From Bugulina stolonifera (Eukaryota; Bryozoa; Gymnolaemata; Cheilostomatida; Bugulidae), in assembly GCA_935421135.1 (NCBI GenBank), contig OW285189.1:23252298-23316297 (forward strand): DNA of 64,000 bases, written 5' to 3'. A program made the translations under genes and the position numbers. This document shows, piece by piece, positions 1 through 13,407 of this stretch (its first letter is position 1; each line of letters begins with the position of its first letter). The notes beneath the pieces were generated by a model, which saw only the letters and a list, made by a program, of their open reading frames with translations, was not told the origin of the DNA and did no database searches.

Positions 1-63
1 CCAAATAGTAAGGGACCCAAGGCAACACTTCTCAAATAGTAAGGGACCCAAGGCAACACTTCC
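1..63. repeat. 31-bp tandem duplication
   Basis: A 31-bp unit beginning CAAATAGTAAGGGACCC occurs twice in a row, at 2 and at 33. It may continue left of the window. It lies downstream of the last visible cadherin exon on the minus strand, and no exon is visible in 1-326. Confidence 0.8.
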
Positions 64-326
64 CAAAGAATGGTACAGGAAGAGGAGAGCAGGAATAGCC
101 CGAGAACCTCTAGTTCTTCAGGTTATGAAGCTATAATCTTTTTGCACATGATATATGTGATTCTACTGTAACGGTCCTTGTGCCTTTCCGATCGGCTTAC
201 ACATGCATATTCCAATACCAATTGATGTCTCTATAGCAGATGTACATGTAAGAAATTAAAACCTTTCCCTTGGCATTATTAATTGCTCTAAACAGGTATC
301 CACACAGTTTTGGGTTGGGCACATAC

Positions 327-3300
327 CTGACACTTTGTCCCATTACACCCTGCAACATCGGTGACTGTCACCTTTACCAGGTACAAAGATTGGAGTTCAA
401 AGTCCAATGGACGGCCCAGCAAGACGTTGGCCTCATCATAGCTGTGGGCAAGTGGCTGTCCAGTTGATGGGTTGCCCAAATAGAATGGTCCAGCGTCCTG
501 GAAGAAGAAGATATAATACAAGTTCTAAGTGGTGAATTCTTGTAATATGTCACCTCCTACATGATTACAGGAGTAGTCTAACCCATTTCCATAATTTTTG
601 CATTTTTCAGGTATTTCATCGTGTACTGTCTTTAAATGCGAAACAACTTGATGTGATAATACTGCATAATATACTAGTAAAAGTTGTCATTCAGAAATTT
701 AGTCAAATGTTAATTAGCTAATTGTCATGCCAAATCTAGTAGGCAGTATTTAAAATTTGCATACTTTATGATAAATTGCATCAAATCACATTAAACTGTC
801 CAAGTTTCCTCACCCATGAAAATTGTTCATTTTCTGCGCTAATTATTTTTAAATTCTAATTATTCCCACATTGCTATCAATATGCATGATGCTAAAACTG
901 ATTCTGTTTCCTGCCTCCTTGATGGTAACCCGACTTCCATAATTTAAATATAGAAACCAGTACCTACCCATACCATACCATTAGCCATCTCACGTATATA
1001 AGCACATACGTACATTGCAACATCACAATGATTTAACAATTTCAATTTCTGCTAAAATAATTGAAAACAAACTCGGAGAGGTATAGGAAGTGATAACGCT
1101 GCAGATACACCCAGCTAGCTGAAGTACTGCATACAGAAGAGCAATATGTAGATCAAATGAAACTATGCTTGATTTAAACCACAATATATCTCATTACATA
1201 CATAATAATGATTCAAATCGATAAGATAATTTGAATCAAAGTAGTATTTCTTATGGTATAACAGACCTCTAGCCGTGTACATGTAAATATATAATTATGT
1301 AGCTGTGTTTACCTCTTCAAGGAATATCTCTGTCGCTGCGTTATATCCCATATCTTCATCATCCGTAACTATCTTTATAACAAATGTACCAACAGGCTGG
1401 TTTTCTTTGATCTTTGCTTTGAGAGGTAGATTTTTTATGACTGGGGTATAGTCATTGACATCCTTTAACCGTATTCTAACATCTTTTGTCTATGTAATAA
1501 ATACATAACATCCATGAGAAGATGATCTAGCACATTATGTAAAGATAATGTGGTACACAACCGATAAGGTGTATAAGGTGTAGGTGTAGCAAAAACAACA
1601 AAAACATAAAATAACGCAGTGCTTCATCTAATGTAATTAATATGAATTATAAATTGTATTTAGCTTTATTTGTGGCATGAATAGTTTAATTATCATGTAA
1701 TTTTAACACAACATGTGCTCCTCTGCTATCAAGAATACAGTCATCTTAGGTCAGCCATGATCGCAACCTTATAGTTTAACATTACTATGACAACCAACAA
1801 GGGTAAAAGATTTCATCAAAATTTAATATTATTATTGTGACAAATTACATGTAAATGTATTGGACAACAGGCAGAAAGCCAACCAAGTAACTTATTTTAG
1901 TTATTGAATTGTTATATTCTCTGCGACTTTGCTTGCATAGCTTCAACTTTGAGATACTAGAATAGCAATAGTCAGGCATTCTTTCAAATTTCACTTATCA
2001 GATAATATGTCAATCACCTGCTGTCAACTGTCATCGAGATATCTAGAGCAAGGTGATTGTATGTATGGCTAGTGTTAAGACAAGACATCCTAGAGCAAGG
2101 TGATATATATACATGTACATGTATATATCTAATGTAATACTAGTGTTGCCAAGTACGCAACTGCTGACTAACGTACCGTGGTGCCTGTACCGTCACTTAT
2201 GGTGATCTGCAGGGTATATCTGCTGGTTGTCTCCCTGTCCAGATTGTCTTTTAGAGTTATTGTATAGAGGTTGGACGACACTTCTGTGAGCTGAAACTTC
2301 TTGTCATGGTTAATTGTGACCGTGAGAGGATCACCATCTGAATCCTTCACAGTGAAGTTAAACACAAGAGCACCTGTACGGAAGTATAGATAATGTCTAA
2401 GGAAATAAATAAATCATGCATTGATCTGGTAATTGATGAAAAGTTATGGAAAAGTATAGGAATCATTGTAGGGTTGTACAGTGTACTTTAGCACATCCTT
2501 GAAATTGTCTTTATTGGAAGATAACAACAGTTTGGCAGAGGCAGTTGAATATTGCTTTCAAAGCCAAAACTTGCTTCCTGTTGGCTGAAGAGTTGATACC
2601 AGGAGAACCTGCATATCAACGGCAGGTAGTTGCAGGTGGCTATTATTCCATTACACCAGTCCTCAGTTAATACAAATATCCGGTAGCAGGGACAGATATA
2701 CATACAGGTAGAAACCTGTACACTTCGCAACTGTTGAAAATGTCAGAAATGATCTGACTGGATGAGAATTGTAGTATTTAGATGCTAAGTTGATAGTGTA
2801 GCAGTTTATGGTTTCTGTCTGGTAGGGTTGGTTAAAGGAAGCCATAGATTTAGCCCATAGGTGCTGTGGAAGGTACTGTAGACTGGGCCATGTTACATAC
2901 AAATGCACTACATGCTTGTACAGACTTACCACGAGGTTGGTCTTCTGAGATACTAATACTGGAGGGACCTTCATACTCAGGGTACTCATTCGCCAGACCT
3001 GCAGAAACAGGAGAATGATGTCATATCTGCAGACATTATACCACCATACTGTACATTATCCTTCGTACATATTATAAGATGCCTGACCCCCCCCCCCCCC
3101 AACCAGCGTTTTCCCTCGCATAGCACAGGCTTGGTATAGTTTACTGTTCATGAACACTCATAGTATTGTAAGCCTACTGAACACTAGCTGTTGAATATGC
3201 CACATATTAATATACTATTATTACGTCACCATACTAGTATATATAATTATATACGCTGTTCTATATGTTATAATTATTCCATTGTAATGTGTGCATATAG

Positions 3301-3919
3301 TAAGACCTAGTATGTGTTTGGTACAGCCTGCCTCTAATCGGTATATATAGCTCAAGATCCCCCCAATCAATAAAGATATTACTAAGAAATTAGTAAATCA
3401 AGTTGATATAAAGTGACATGCACTTTCAGACCCTATGGGAGCCTATAATTTCATTCTAAACATTGAATTTCTATAAATTCAGTTATGTAAGAACAATCAA
3501 GATTAGCACATAGTGTAGATGTCTAGAGAGTTGCAGCTCATGTCAGAGAAACTCGGATACACTTGATCCTCCGCTAAGAGAGTTAAGACACGTGCTAATT
3601 ACGGCGGTAACTCGTAGCATCTAACCACAAAAGTGGACTCACTGGGACCTGCTCACACTCCTATGGAGTATAACAATGCCTTCATCTCCTCCACATCCAT
3701 ACTTATAGAAAAATGTAAAGTGAAACAATTCAATAGAATTTCCATTATCAATTATGATTTCGCTAAAAACTAGATAAACATGATTGTTTTCATTACGCTG
3801 AATCATTTGTCGAGACGTTTCTTTTACCAGGAGCTAAATCATTGTAACATCTTACCCATTGAAAAGAGTAGTAAGACAAACACACATCCTTTGCACATCC
3901 TTTTCAAACTGTACATCAT
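327..3919 (-). CDS. cadherin-repeat protein, 5' part (runs off left edge)
   Basis: Five minus-strand exons are visible: 3856-3919, 2930-2998, 2177-2373, 1313-1489 and 327-497. Phases close and give 226 codons without a stop. Exon 1 encodes a start and a hydrophobic stretch (CVFVLLLFSM), read as a signal peptide. Exons 2-3 give a cadherin-like repeat with SISEDQPRG and VKDSDGD. Exon 4 has the inter-repeat calcium motif DVNDY followed by IKENQPVGT and DDEDMGYN. Exon 5 ends a repeat with LDFE and VKVTVTD. This order is that of extracellular cadherin repeats, calcium-stabilised adhesion modules at the cell surface. The last exon ends on a good donor (TCAG/GTATGT), so more repeats and probably a membrane anchor lie to the left. 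It could be a classical, FAT-like or protocadherin-like protein; the visible part cannot decide. An alternative upstream start exon is at 4093-4107. Confidence 0.85.
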
Positions 3920-5309
3920 GTGCTAATAATGGGTGATCACCTACAACTATAATTATTATTCATAGTAATACAATAGATTAATAGTATCACATCATACTAC
4001 CACAATATACATATTTATATTCAAACTAAACACTATCATCAACAAATAAACAAATTAATTGTGATCTAAAGAAAGCAACAACCCTGGTATACCTCAACTG
4101 AGTCCATGGTTGAAAACGCTGAAGTTGTATAGCTTTGCTACAAGTAACGGCTAACGACAATAACGGCTAACGACAATATCGGAGAGATTTTGACAACAGA
4201 AACAAACACTGATGGCACCTAACTGATAATCCCTGGAAATGAAAATTGACATCTAGATTGTGTCAAATTTTACATAACTAATAATTAGAATGGTGGCAGT
4301 GATGACAAGCACAAGGTGTGTTTTATAACAGGTAATAATACATGCTTATCACAGTATAATATTTGTATAGAAGGTGTGAAAGTAAGCTACAAGTTGGCAG
4401 CGTGATAATGGTGATAGAGTGTGAGACTAGAAGCAAACTTGGTAATTACGGCACTAAACATGTTACCATCATTATCTACACATGTGACTACACAGCTCCG
4501 TTGTTCCACACACGCATGTAGTTACCATATTATTATATCTATCATTACCAGTGAGACCAATGAGCATATTGATCATAACGTTACTCAACTGGTACGTGGA
4601 GTAGGACCCTACATGTAAATCTATGTGGTAGCACCGGTGGACATGGACATTTGCATGTTGGTCTATACCTATTTTCAAGGTGCTACTGTTGTAGGCATTT
4701 TGCTGGAAAATCCTTGCAAACAGCCAACAGAATATCTTGCACATTGATGATCTTGGAGGCATAGCATAATTCTGTTTCTGGAACCAAACCAATGATTGAG
4801 TTCAGTTGCACCAGCAGGCTTAGGACATGTATAGGTTTATAGACCTTATTAATACAAGCAAATATCCCAACCTATCAAAGAAATGCTGACAATACAGCAT
4901 TGTGACATAACAATGAGGTCTAGGCTGCCACCTATCAATAAAACTCTACATTTAAAGTGTTTCTGTCACAATATTTCTTTAACTACATAATTGCACGCTA
5001 CACACACTCCAAGCACAAATTGTGCTTCAGACACTATTTTCATTTTAAACATCACAATAAAAAATAATCTTTAAATTTCAAGTGCTGTCAACTAATCAAT
5101 TTAGTCTCCAATCAGCTGTATAATAACCTATTGCTAAACTCCCGCTCTTGATAGAAACAGAATTCACTAAATCTTCAAACCACTTGAGCTAGCACTAACC
5201 AATACTAATTGTATGAATAAAGATAAATTATGAATAGAGAAAGATACTACTAGCTAATCTGACTCCAGCACTGCTATAGCGTATGTGTTCGGTGCATAAA
5301 GTCAAATCT

Positions 5310-5565
5310 ATGTGTGCTATAAGCATGTGTGCTATAAGTATGTACAATGTACATTGTATGCTATACATCATTTAGGTGTGTACATGTATGCTATAAGTAT
5401 GTACATGTATGCTATAAGTATGTAGGCCTACATGTATGCTATAAGTATGTACATGTATGCTATAAGTATGTACATGTATGCTATAAGTATGTACATGTAT
5501 GCTATAAGTATGTACATGTATGCTATAAGTATGTACATGTATGCTATAAGTGTGTACATGTATGC
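5310..5565. repeat. 21-bp minisatellite
   Basis: About nine copies of a 21-bp unit, TGTACATGTATGCTATAAGTA, with degenerate copies at the left end. The unit length is a multiple of three and has no stop in two frames, so it produces Tyr/Val/Cys-rich open frames on both strands that are not genes. Confidence 0.9.
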
Positions 5566-5920
5566 ATTCTGTTTGGAATCATGAAAGCATGGTGACGGTG
5601 AAAACTCCATTTTAATGGCAAACGAAAGGTAGAGAGCAAAGATGAGAATAAAAACATGAGCATAGAGAAAGAGGGGCTTATATCACAACTGCATACTGAT
5701 AACCGCTTACACACCAGTGAGAACCAAGGCTACATTGACATCCACACAGATCTACTGACACTAGGCTTGAAAACTTCTACAACTCTGAATCTAACACATC
5801 AAAATCAATGAAACTCTCAAACACACTTTAAACTTTTAAACAATTACATGAAGATCACAACAAATAGAGAAATCAAATATTGTGGTGACTGTCAGACCTA
5901 AGCCTGGGAAAAGACAAGAA

Positions 5921-6076
5921 ACCTGTAGACTGAGTACCAAACATGTAGACTGAGTATCAAACATGTAGACCGAGTACCAAACATGTAGAATGAGTACCAA
6001 ACATGTAGACTGAGTACCAAACATGTAGAATGAGTACCAAACATGTAGACTGAGTACCAAACATGTAGACTTAGTA
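5921..6076. repeat. 20-bp minisatellite
   Basis: Nearly eight copies of a 20-bp unit, ACATGTAGACTGAGTACCAA, differing by a few single-base changes (GAC/GAA, ACC/ATC). It lies 356 bp from the preceding minisatellite and shares the ACATGTA core with it. Confidence 0.9.
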
Positions 6077-9000
6077 TGGTTTAGGATCACTCTTTCAAGA
6101 TACAAACTTGTGTTAGGCTGAGCCACCTAGTACCAGAATAGTATCCATGTATGTGGATGAGGTCCTACCAGTATTACAGAGTGCAGAGGTAGAGTCTGTG
6201 AGAAGTAATAGAATTTTGAAAGGAAGTTGTTACCAAAACCTTTGGAAGGTCATATACATGTTGTATGCCTATATCAAATATTACAATACATCTATCAATG
6301 GTAATCTGTTAATCACATAGATAATCCATGAGGGATTTGTGTAGTGGAGGAAGACAGAATGATGTGGGATACCAGATTGTGAATGAGATTAGGATCTATT
6401 TGAAGGTGAGATAATCTGCCAGAAACACCCACTATGCAAGCAATGTGAGTCATGTCTCCAGGAAACAGCCAGTCTGGTGCTCTCTAAAGTGTCTAGAAGG
6501 TCTGGCTTGTGGTATTATTTGCTGTAGATCTTATCACATTCACTTTTTTTAATTTTCTCCCATTTTACTTTCTAAGCACAAAATAAATTAATCCTTCTAG
6601 GGTGGCAAGTCTTTCATCCTCGCACTAAATTATATTATTGTTATTACTATATGTATATTAGAGTAATAAAGGAAAACCTCACAGATTTATAAATAGCCAA
6701 TATATCTTATGAATGAGAGCAGACACTGGGTTGACTAGGTGTGGGGTCAGATAATCCCTTGGATTAGAGATTATCTAAAATATATCTTACCTTTTTGTTT
6801 ATTGAGCTATCATAATACCAATTGGTTGATTACACAACCTTGCTGTGTAGAGGAACTGTGCTGGTAATCCTTTATCTACAATCACATATGAGTTGAATAT
6901 AGTACAACTAAGATCTAACATTCACGTTGTCACAAGGATTCACTTACCAGTTTGCTGGAATAGACCTTACATATCCTCGCCAGGACCAGTTAAATAGTTC
7001 AATATAGCTAGCTGATCATGAATTATATTTTCCAAATGGTACATTTTTAGGTCAATTTATTTTAATATATAAATTGCACAATAAGTGTACCTGTTGTATC
7101 ATGGAATGACTACACCAGAGGTCCTAGTCCTCTCCTCAAGGCTTACCTGAGATTCTCTAACAGAAGACGGTTGTGTGTAGGTAGTAAATATCCAGACAGT
7201 GTATATAATTCCAGTAGTTTATTTATCACAAGTAGAGATAGAGAAACACAAGAGGGTGAGATTATACTTGTATATAATGATACTTGTGTAGCGGTTAGAA
7301 CAGTTGTCAGTTCTCACACTGATATCCCAGCTAGCTACAAGCTCCGCACTCAGATAGTATAAACATGCACCTTAGACATTCTCTCCATACAAAATAATAA
7401 CAAATTATCTCTCCATCTCTCCGCCCCTTTCGATCAATAAAGGCACACGACTAATCGTCGCAGGTGAACTATCTCCACCAATCAGAAGGCAGGAAAGACA
7501 AAGGCTAAAGTGGTGAATACAGAAATAGACAATGAATTTGAATGCAGCTGCTTCTTCTACTATAGAATAGATGAAAATAACATGACAACAATATAAGTCA
7601 TTGTCATTATAATTATATTCAGATACTAAAATTGATGAAACGATAGTTTATATGACTCTTAAGGGCCACTTAATCCTGCATCAATTTAATAGCTAGCAAG
7701 AATTGACAGGATACTTTGTAGGGAAATAGAGACTTGAATTAGTTCCCTGCTCGTCCATATGATACTGTTGTAGATGTTACACCGTGTCTGTATCTCTTAC
7801 TAGGCCTATCACTGTTACTACTGTAGGTTGCAGTAGTAAACAATGAAACCCAACTATATTTGCTTCTTTTTGGCTGCACGACTATATAAAGTTTTAAGCC
7901 AAGCAATAAACCAATGAAACAGACAATTTCTGTACATCAGCATAGTGTACAGTAGTGGTGTTCACGTATGTTATGCAACATACAAGATACCATACTCAGG
8001 TAAAAGTAGTAGGAATTTACTTCCATGTCGACTTGATTTTTATTTGTTACTCAGATTTGAATTTGAGTGGAATCGAGACGCAAGACTGTGTGTTAACAGA
8101 AAAGGAATATCAGAGTCTGCTATTTCCTTGTGTTTTAATTTAAGATAATACAGAATTCAAGGAAACACTAGTGGGCAATAAATTAGAAGGATCTCTAATT
8201 GTAGAAGCTTATGATTAATATGATTTGAAAAAGGTGTGTAACCTCCAGCAGGGATGGGTTATGTTCACATATGTAGAACCATGTCCCAGGTTGCTCAGAA
8301 ATAAACTCTTTGCCAGAAAAACATCACAAATGTGACATAATAATATGTCAAAAATGAAGCATTCACGGCTAGGCTACGACATTTTAGCAGCTGCTGCTAT
8401 GTTTTTCTTCCAAATTACCATATTATTTTATTCCAATGTAATATGTGTGTTTACTGTTCAGAAAAGGGGCACAGGGACCCTCTAGTTATAAAAAGTCCCC
8501 TTTTTAATCAAATGTCAACAGCAACGCTTTGCTTATCAAATACAGAGGTTGGCATAAGCTGAAAATTGTATTAGTAGGTACTTAAGTGGGGGCTCACACC
8601 TGCCTATCATGGCTAATTCCCCAAGGTGCTGGCTAGTCAATCAGTCAGTCCATGAACAAACATTTAGAACAGTCACAATCTACAAAGGGGCACTTGTGGC
8701 ACGTGTCTACGTTAGACTTTGTGTATCAAAAAACATTTACCTGACTAGCTGCTAACACTATTCTATAGAATCTACTGACTGACTTAATTTTATTAAATGA
8801 CACGCTTGTTATCAATGCAGGATTAGTGAGATGGTATAATTGGACTTGCACACCTACCAGCAAAACCTGTATGAGCAAGCACCTGGCCCACTAACAAGTA
8901 CTTGTTGGTCCAGTTCTATTTACTAATATAACAAATGGGAGAATAAGTACATTGCAGTACACTACAGCAAACCAATGTTTAACAATAAATTAATGTCACT

Positions 9001-12000
9001 GCATCACTCTTGCTGTTGTGCTGCAAGTCTAAAATGACACATTCGAGCTGGTGACAAAATAGTATACCGTGGGATGATTGACACCAAGGCGTAGAATTGG
9101 ATATTTTGCATAATTCTGTGATATACATGTAACCGTAGAATTATTATAGGTGAGATTTGTCAGCTCAGAGAATTAGCTAAAAATAATCTGTATTAGAATA
9201 TTGTAATAATAATAAAGTTAGTATTTCCGCTAACCAACTAAATCTGGCCTTGGTTCCGTGAAACACCAAGTATCTAATAATAAAACTTATGTCTTGTAGA
9301 CTACACTCAGAGACCATCATAAAAACTGAACAACCAAGCTAGAGTACAGGCTAATCACATAAGTCATGTAATAGATGAATATTATATCAATTATACCTCT
9401 AGCCTACATAAACATATTATATCGTTTTAATGGAGAACTAATTTCAATATAATATATACATGTAGAGATGGAGAGAGGAGGCCTATTTGTAATCGAGTAT
9501 CACTTAGCTATTCTCCACCACTATCACATATGGCGGCCATGTTTATCATCTAATTTACAAATCACCTCCATGAATAATTTAGCAGCTACAAATCAATGAT
9601 CTGTTGATAAGGAAAGATGTCAGTGGATAGATTAACCCCGCTCAGTCCGTCAGCAATTAGTGTAAGGATATTATAGGTAGACTTAAACAAGCCAAACAAG
9701 GTATACGAAAGAGAGTAGGAATACTATATCACTATCTAGTACTTAAATTCCAACAAAAAAACTCTGATACTTTCTTTGGTCAGCTTCCTTGGCCACCAGC
9801 CATTACTTTGGGGGACATTTGTATTTACTCTGTTATATGTTGTTAATTTAAACTTCAAAATAAAACTAAATATTTCTGAAGATTAAATTATAACCCAACT
9901 TTCCCATAATCACCACAAAAGGAAAGCTTTTAAAACAGTAGTAGCCTATTGTGGTAGTTTTATCGTATTTGTGGCGATGTGCCAAAACATTTCGAACACA
10001 TTACTACCAATCTAATTTCTTGCAATAAAGCAAAAAAGTGCATAAGCAGGGCAATAATTCATCAAGTCCTAGTGCGACGGGTTATTATAAGGCACTAAGT
10101 AACCTGGATTTAATAAATATGTTCTAAATTAAACTTTGGAAACAGAAGAACAGAACCATTGACATGTCTCGAAGCTGTTTTTATCCGCTCCTGTCGAGAT
10201 ATAAGAAAACACCTATTGTTTCACGATATGGGTTTCACAATTGGGCAGCATCAGCTGTATTCTCCAGCTAATCTGTGGAAACAATGCATAACCACTGACC
10301 TGTACAATGCAATTAATAGCATTACTAACACTGTACATCTTCTACATGCAAGTTTCCTTTACACTTGGTCGGGTGGTATGTGTACTCACCAACATTGAGG
10401 CAGAATAGAATTTTGTTTAGAACTAAAGCTAGGAGGAGATGCACTTTGTAACTGCATAACGTGGGAACTAATTTATATTCAGATCTCTTACTTCATTAAT
10501 ATTATTAAACTACTTGATAAACCACTCAGAAACATCTTCAAGACGTTACGATGCAACGTGTATACGCAGTAATTATTAAGATTTGTTACAATTATTAATT
10601 AGATGTGTGTGTGGACATGCGTTAGCTTTTTTTAAATATTTATCCAACCAAGGAAAGAGATACATAACATCCATAATTTCACATGTGTATAATTGTTAAA
10701 ATATGTATGTATTTGGTATTTTAAACAAAATACAAATACATAACAAAATATACCATTTTCTAAAGTTATAAATTATTACCTTATTTTAGAGTTTGGTCTT
10801 TGATCTGGCCAGCTGATGTAAAAAGCTGATATGCACTTTACTGTATCAATTCATGTAACAATAGGCTGCTTGGTTTCAGCTGCTATGGATCATGGATAGC
10901 ACTTAGCAGATGTTACTCTTGAAATAGTAGCACCTAGGCTATTAGCTATTAGGTACATGTTGTTATTGTTGCTAATTAGTTGCAAGACAATTCTAATTAA
11001 CAAAATAGTCAAATCCTAGAAAAATTTAGTCCTCATTTTCTTCAGAAAGTTTTAATAATCAATGTTCCATGATTCCAAAATGTCAAATTTAAACAAGGAA
11101 AAAGAACTTTGTTGTAAAAAAATGTTATTGAAATGTAGAGCTAATAGTTTTGCACTGAAAATATTTTATTGCTGTCTAAACTGATAAACACACTATATAA
11201 AAAACATGATCATACCCAACAGGCCACTAGGTAATTGCAGTGTGTATAGGAGGCGTATGTAGAGAATGTTGATTGGAAAAAGAAACTGCATGCATTTAAT
11301 AATACACTTTAGAAAATAATATACGTGATTCCAATACCATTTTGGTTGCCATCTTTGGCCATCTTTCAACTGCTGAGGTATATGACAGTGTTCTCTCTTA
11401 ACTTGAAATATTATAATTATCAATTTATTCTTATGACTCATTTCGTAATAAATAATAATCCCAGGGAAATATATGACTCCATGTTTGTTTATAAACTCTG
11501 ACATTCCCCTGACAGAGTTACAAATCTGACAGTAGCTGCAGGATTTGGTGTTTATAACAGAGATGGCAGGAAACCAATATGGCAGAAGGTAGACATTCAT
11601 CTCACTGATTGGGTGATTTCAGGAGTAAAGCAGCTGTGTAGCTATATTCTTACTCTTCGGCAGCTAGTATTAATAACTTTAAGGTTGCTTAGACTTGTTT
11701 ATAATGTTATTACACGTTATGAATAATTGATTAGATAATACTCTGAGAGCTAAACAGCATCAGCAGAATTATATCCTGTCTGCCCCAATCCAACACAGAT
11801 GTTATAGTTTAAATTTTTATGCAGGTACAAACTGGATTTATTGGAATAGCAATGAATGATTTTTCTTGAGTGCAAGATATTTTGTAGAGGGTCATGTAAA
11901 AGAACTAAAAGTGAAACAATATCCCTGAAAATAGAGCTTGCAAAATAAAACATACTTCTATGCTCAACTTGGGGTTCATGTATGTAATTACATGACTGTG

Positions 12001-12929
12001 TGAAACTCAAAAAATTTCAAAGCCTTCACATAATATGTTTGTCAATATATGTTACTGTATTCCATCGGTGCACATGGTGTTACAGATCTGAGCAAGTTCG
12101 CTTGTATCTATATGACTGTACACTTGTCGAGCTCACCCTGCTTAGGCCCCACGTACCGTGTGTATGTGAAGTGTGGGCTTGCAAACATACAGTCTACGTA
12201 CACTGTGTTCACTATTCCAGGTGACTAACTCTTTCTGTGATTCCATAGGGAGCCCATTTTCAGCACCAGATAGAGCAGATGGATGGTTACAGAAATACAG
12301 CAAACATTCGGTGTGGTTTAAAACCTGGAGCAGAGGTTCACAGACAAGATTTATAAGTGCTATGCTTTATAAATTAATATCCAAGTTAAGCTACTAGCAA
12401 CCATGCGAGCTACAGAAGTTTCAAGTTCACTTCTCTGATATAAGAAAAATGTATTGTGTGTTATACAAACAAACTTTAATGTCATTTAATTATGAATTAT
12501 TAATACTAGCAAATTTGCTTACAATGTCACTTTAGTTGACTATAAGCACACGTTGTTTGTACCATGTAAAATAAAACCAGTTAGTAAATTTTGCTTGATT
12601 GTGAAGTGCTACTATTGAGTTCTAAGGGCAAACTTGGAGACATTCAGGTGTAATAGACCTACTAGCTGTTAGATATGTTAGTCTGCGTGTGACTCCTACT
12701 AGATATGTAACAACGCCGTTATTTCTTCTCTCTGTAGAATGTCGCTCTGACATGAAATTCTCACTCTGTCGTATTGTATCCCCACGTTAGCTTCCTAGAT
12801 TTTTGACAATAAATCAAATAAGAAAGTAACTCAGTAAATTATTCAGTGGTCCATTCTCAAGACTAGAGTACACACTTTCACGTCATAAAAAGTACCTGTT
12901 GGCCTAATGGTTTAGCGTTTCTATTTTAA

Positions 12930-12969
12930 AGTGTATTCCACAGCAACTATAATTGCTGTGGAATACACT
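12930..12969. repeat. 17-bp perfect inverted repeat
   Basis: The arms 12930-12946 and 12953-12969 (core GTGTATTCCACAGCAA) are perfectly complementary around a 6-nt loop. Two weaker stems follow, at 13013-13034 and near 13130-13165. The block may be a small foldback element. A tRNA box-A-like string (TGGCCTAATGG) lies about 20 nt to its left, without a matching B box. Confidence 0.6.
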
Positions 12970-13294
12970 GTCTGCTCTAATGCTGGTGACCATCTGCTTA
13001 CCAGGAGATTGTGGTCTACAATTTAATGTAGACCTGCTTATAATATCAAATCAAATTAATAATTCACCAGCATAAAAGTTTTATCCAGAATTAGCTACAT
13101 GACTAAGTTTTTTCTGCTTTTATTTTATAAATACCTTCTGCCTATAAATACAGTTGACACAGAAGGCAGATAACACCTACCAGCATTAAAAACATAAGCA
13201 GACGAATCTTTAATTGTCTTTCAAACTAAAGCACGGCATTGGTGGAGAACAAAACAATAACAAGATATTATTAAGATAAAATTGTTTTACACCA

Positions 13295-13407
13295 ATATTT
13301 CAAATCATCTCATCACATAATATAAAAGAAGGAGGACAGACAATAGTGTTTGTTGGGTGATGAACAGGAGGGAGGTCCAATATCAAAGAGGAGATGATTT
13401 GAAATAT
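13295..13407. repeat. 17-bp inverted repeat with 79-nt loop
   Basis: ATATTTCAAATCATCTC at 13295-13311 is exactly reverse-complemented at 13391-13407. The loop contains AGGAGGACAGAC, and a related string (AGTAGGACAGAC) recurs near 13663. No coding frame crosses it. It may be a MITE remnant or a hairpin transcript; neither is shown. Confidence 0.5.

Noticed and set aside
5347..5610. Tyr/Cys-rich open frames on both strands
   Set aside because: They are translations of the 21-bp minisatellite, whose unit is a multiple of three.
5310..6076. Possible CRISPR-like array
   Set aside because: The units are directly contiguous, without unique spacers, and the genome is eukaryotic; these are minisatellites.
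5836..6126. 96-codon minus-strand open frame rich in CLVL
   Set aside because: It is produced by the 20-bp repeat.
11193..11600. 135-codon minus-strand open frame
   Set aside because: No domain or family wording, AT-driven composition and no supporting splice partners.
12896..12970. tRNA gene
   Set aside because: Only a box-A-like string is present; there is no B box or cloverleaf.
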